Part shown: piece by piece, positions 5,293 through 7,497 of the stretch
How positions within the stretch are numbered: position 1 is the first letter of the stretch
Layout of the letters: each line of letters starts with the position of its first letter
Assembly (NCBI GenBank): GCA_038065775.1
Contig: JBBTQE010000030.1
Span: forward strand, 1-7,497
From: JBBTQE01 sp038065775
Lineage (GTDB): Bacteria > Patescibacteriota > Patescibacteriia > Magasanikbacterales > GWA2-37-8
Reading direction: 5' to 3'
Length of the DNA: 7,497 bases
The notes under the pieces: model-generated
What the model was told of the DNA's origin: nothing
The model's input: the letters and a program-made list of their open reading frames with translations, nothing else
Database searches by the model: none
Made by a program: the position numbers and the translations under genes

Positions 5293-6417
5293 TTATTTTA
5301 GAATAGCATTAAATACAAAATTCACCAAAACATAACTGAAAAACATTACCAGCAAACCAAGAGTGGTCCAGACAATGACTTTCTTTGCCGTGGTTACCCG
5401 TTCGGTGTTGCCGGCGGCAAACATCCATAAAATTCCGGCCACGATATACATAACCAGCGATATGGTGCCGACAAAAGCCATCAGTAATTTAATGGCGCGA
5501 TTGACCAAATCCTGCGGATTTTTCAGATTCGCCGGATTTAAATTTTTTTGCGCGTCCGAGATTAAATCATCCGTTGTTTTGCCTCCACCGGCGCCACCAC
5601 CGGCATTTTCAGATGGGCAAAGACCATCTTTAAATTCCGTGGCCGCTTCGCTTCCGGTCCCGCTAACAACATTATTCCCGCACAAATTTTTTGCTTTCTC
5701 ATAGGCGTCATTGTCATTTGCGGCTCTAATTGCTTGGCATACTCTCGGCTCATAAGTGAAGCAGTGATAGTTATAGAGTTGCGTGCTATTGATTGCCGGG
5801 CATTCCCCCCGCGCCAAATTTGTTTCCATGGCTAAATCGTCTTTATCTTTATCTGTAATTGGGTCGGCGCTAGAAGAAATAGTAAAAATTTCAACTAATT
5901 TTCTCTTTGCCTGATTCAGGCTAAACGCGTCTATTTCATTGCAAACCTGATCTTTTGTTGCATCATCTATAGCCCAATAACTATACTTATAAAGATACGG
6001 TTTGTCAGACGAACACTCACCCTCTCCTACCATTACATCCTCAACAGCCATCTCTTCACAGCCTTCCACCCTTTCATAACATAGCGTTAGAACTTGATCC
6101 TCTGGAAGATAATAACGATTACAACCATCGCCACAATTTGCACAATAAAAACTGGGCGGACAACGTTCTTTTTTAAAATTCCCCATCCTGCACGAAGGAG
6201 TTGAAGTGCCTATGATAAGATCCGGGCAATTCCGGATACATCCTGCCAATGCGTCGTCCCACTCTTTATACCCAAGATCAACACACAACCCCTCATGCGT
6301 CCAACAACTAAAATGCCAAAACCACCCGGCCCTAACATCACCAGCCGAAACCAAAAAAAACGATAGCCCCAGCAAGAGGAAAAAAATAAATCCATATATT
6401 TTACCGCTCCTGACCAT
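5293..6417 (-). CDS. Large Cys-rich protein with C-terminal T4SS pilin core (P7)
   Basis: A 374-aa protein with a signal peptide (hydrophobic 10-25, likely cleavage after VRA at 30), an exported region of roughly 260 residues with all 18 cysteines (including CANCGDGC), a Gly-rich linker GGGAGGG (about 273-279), then the pilin-type core: NPQDLVNRAIKLL, TM1 (about 309-332), loop AGILWMFAAGNTERVTTAKK, TM2 (about 347-369), short tail. The core aligns with the other seven, but the exported part is many times larger. EFKDGLCPS (261-269) nearly repeats EFKEGLCPG of P4. I do not recognise the exported region as a known domain; a disulfide-rich adhesive or tip role is a guess. It starts 3 bp after the P8 stop, so the two are probably co-translated. 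No strong Shine-Dalgarno is seen. Confidence 0.8.
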   Translation of the reverse strand: MVRSGKIYGFIFFLLLGLSFFLVSAGDVRAGWFWHFSCWTHEGLCVDLGYKEWDDALAGCIRNCPDLIIGTSTPSCRMGNFKKERCPPSFYCANCGDGCNRYYLPEDQVLTLCYERVEGCEEMAVEDVMVGEGECSSDKPYLYKYSYWAIDDATKDQVCNEIDAFSLNQAKRKLVEIFTISSSADPITDKDKDDLAMETNLARGECPAINSTQLYNYHCFTYEPRVCQAIRAANDNDAYEKAKNLCGNNVVSGTGSEAATEFKDGLCPSENAGGGAGGGKTTDDLISDAQKNLNPANLKNPQDLVNRAIKLLMAFVGTISLVMYIVAGILWMFAAGNTERVTTAKKVIVWTTLGLLVMFFSYVLVNFVFNAILK

Positions 6418-6420
6418 AAG

Positions 6421-6837
6421 CTATTTTAACTGAAATTCTTTTTTGACAAGGCTATCGCCCAAGAATTTCACCAAAACATAAGCGCCGAACGCCACAACAA
6501 GTCCGATCGCGGCCGCTGACATAATTTCAAACCCTTTTTTCACTTTTTCAGAATTGCCCTGCGATAAAATCAAAACAAATCCGCCGTAAACAAAAAAAAG
6601 CAAGGCCAACGCTCCTATAAAACCAAATAAATAATTGGAAATGTTGATAAGCATGGTTACAAAAATACTGACATCTCTGCACTCTCCTTCTTGTCTAAGA
6701 TTCGGGTCATCAAGAGCGCACTGCGGTATAAATTTACTGTCGCGCGCCTCGCCGCCAGCCGCCAAAACTCTCGCTCCGGAAGATAAGAGGGTCGCTATAA
6801 GAATCACGCTAAAAAAAATTTTGACAAAAAAATTCAT
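6421..6837 (-). CDS. T4SS pilin-like two-TM protein (P8)
   Basis: A 138-aa protein, first of the pilin-like genes in the order of transcription. It has a signal peptide 1-26 (cleavage after VLA), an exported segment with two cysteines (40, 53) enclosing a loop ALDDPNLRQEGE, TM1 (about 64-90), loop VLILSQGNSEKVKKGFE, TM2 (about 108-128), and a charged tail KKEFQLK. The WMTA motif is lost (VLILS), but G-N-x-E-K-V-K-x-G is shared with P6, and the two form a distinct branch. It starts 2 bp after the stop of the solute-binding protein gene and ends 3 bp before P7, the tightest packing in the window, indicating a single transcript. Family assignment is by topology, spacing of conserved glycines, and context; it is the most divergent core of the eight. 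Confidence 0.76.
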   Translation of the reverse strand: MNFFVKIFFSVILIATLLSSGARVLAAGGEARDSKFIPQCALDDPNLRQEGECRDVSIFVTMLINISNYLFGFIGALALLFFVYGGFVLILSQGNSEKVKKGFEIMSAAAIGLVVAFGAYVLVKFLGDSLVKKEFQLK

Positions 6838-6839
6838 AA

Positions 6840-7497
6840 CTATAACGTCTGATTAAATCTGGCCGCGGCGCGATTTAAAACTTCCTGCCTGTATTCATTT
6901 TCTCTGCCGGGTGTCGGGGCCGGTAAAAGCCACTCCTTAACCATTTGATCCAACGCGCTCATCGCCGACTCGTAATTTTTTCCTTTATACCAATTTTCCG
7001 CGAAAAGAACCTGCGACGCGAACGGCGCCAACTCTGGTTTTTCTTTCTGATCGCCTATGTAAGCCCGCAAAGCCGAAGGCCTGTTTGTCGCGTCAAGATA
7101 TTCTTTCGTCGCCTTTGAATGAGCGAGGTAATTTATCAAATTCCACGCTTCATTCTTGTTCTTTGATTTTTCCGTAACAGCCTGCACCCAGTAGTTGGCC
7201 ACGTTGGCCGGCTGTTGATCCGGGCTTAGCTGGAGCATTGAAATTATTTCAAAATTCAACTGCGGATTCCTCGCTTTTATTATCGCGTCATGATAATTAA
7301 ATCCGAAAAACATGCCAAGAGAACCATTTATAAAGCTATCCAAAGAACTCGGCGCTTCACCGCTCCAAGAATAAGTGTCTCTGGTGGAATTGGCAAAATC
7401 AGTATAAAAATTCAAGATCGGAAAAGCCGCGTTCAAACGATCCGCGCCCACTCTGTTATGAAAAATCGCCTGCCCGCTTTTATCCGTAAAACCGACA
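6840..7497 (-). CDS. Extracellular solute-binding protein, C-terminal part (partial)
   Basis: The C-terminal 218 residues of a family-1-type ABC substrate-binding protein; the frame stays open to the window edge, so the N-terminus (signal peptide or lipobox) is missing. A GTG at 7449-7451 is an internal valine codon, not the start, because VGFTDKSGQAIFHNR precedes it in frame. Family features are FINGSLGMFFGFNYHD, then NYWVQAVTEKSKNKNEAWNL followed by INYLAHSKATKEYL, and a final helix-rich stretch with WYKGKNYESAMSALDQMVKE. Such proteins bind a sugar or other small ligand outside the membrane and deliver it to an ABC permease, but no permease lies in the window. P8 begins 2 bp downstream, so this gene is probably in the same operon as the pilin-like genes. 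Ligand unknown. Confidence 0.83.
   Translation of the reverse strand, partial: VGFTDKSGQAIFHNRVGADRLNAAFPILNFYTDFANSTRDTYSWSGEAPSSLDSFINGSLGMFFGFNYHDAIIKARNPQLNFEIISMLQLSPDQQPANVANYWVQAVTEKSKNKNEAWNLINYLAHSKATKEYLDATNRPSALRAYIGDQKEKPELAPFASQVLFAENWYKGKNYESAMSALDQMVKEWLLPAPTPGRENEYRQEVLNRAAARFNQTL

Noticed and set aside
1157..6837. Type IV (PilA-class) prepilins
   Set aside because: No prepilin peptidase site (G followed by F-T-L-x-E) and two internal helices with signal-peptidase-I type leaders; this fits VirB2-like T4SS pilins better.
7449..7451. GTG as start of the solute-binding protein
   Set aside because: The frame remains open upstream to the window edge and reads as normal family sequence; the gene is truncated by the window, not short.

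Overview
The window looks like a chromosomal piece of a Candidate Phyla Radiation (Patescibacteria, probably Parcubacteria-like) bacterium. The evidence is indirect: a dense run of paralogous small two-helix T4SS-type pilin proteins of the kind abundant in that group, almost no Shine-Dalgarno sequences, a tRNA without a fully encoded CCA end, moderate-to-low GC, and TGTCATCCTGA-type interspersed repeats. Standard bacterial code fits (TGA is used as stop).

Layout. At the left edge, on the + strand, are the 3' part of a tRNA-His(GTG) and a complete MGDG-synthase/GT28-type glycosyltransferase (81-1163). Everything else is on the minus strand and converges on that gene, with a 7-bp overlap of the two stop regions. 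In transcription order (right to left) it reads: the C-terminal part of an ABC-type extracellular solute-binding protein (cut by the window edge), pilin-like P8 (6421-6837), a large Cys-rich pilin-like P7 (5293-6417), a Bro-N antirepressor-like gene (4438-5268), P6 (4006-4407), a repeat-bearing spacer, P5 (3479-3856), a 315-bp spacer with a structured element and composite repeats, then P4, P3, P2 and P1 packed closely down to 1157.

The eight pilin-like proteins share one architecture: signal peptide, variable exported N-terminal region, TM1, a short loop (best form YAGFLWMTA-G-x4-5-K-x2-KAK), TM2, and an exported tail. The roughly 56-residue core is alignable in all eight, whereas the exported parts differ completely in length and cysteine content (0 to 18, always an even number). 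P5 is the only one with a strong ribosome binding site, and it has a candidate extended -10 promoter of its own, so it is the best guess for a major subunit. The others would be minor or adhesive subunits.

No VirB4-, VirB6- or coupling-type ATPase gene lies in the window, so whether the array builds a conjugative, DNA-uptake or attachment filament cannot be decided here. The most noteworthy items are the diversified pilin array with its movable Cys-rich module, the structured (weakly attC-like) element after P5, and a 31-bp near-palindrome inside the Bro-N gene.
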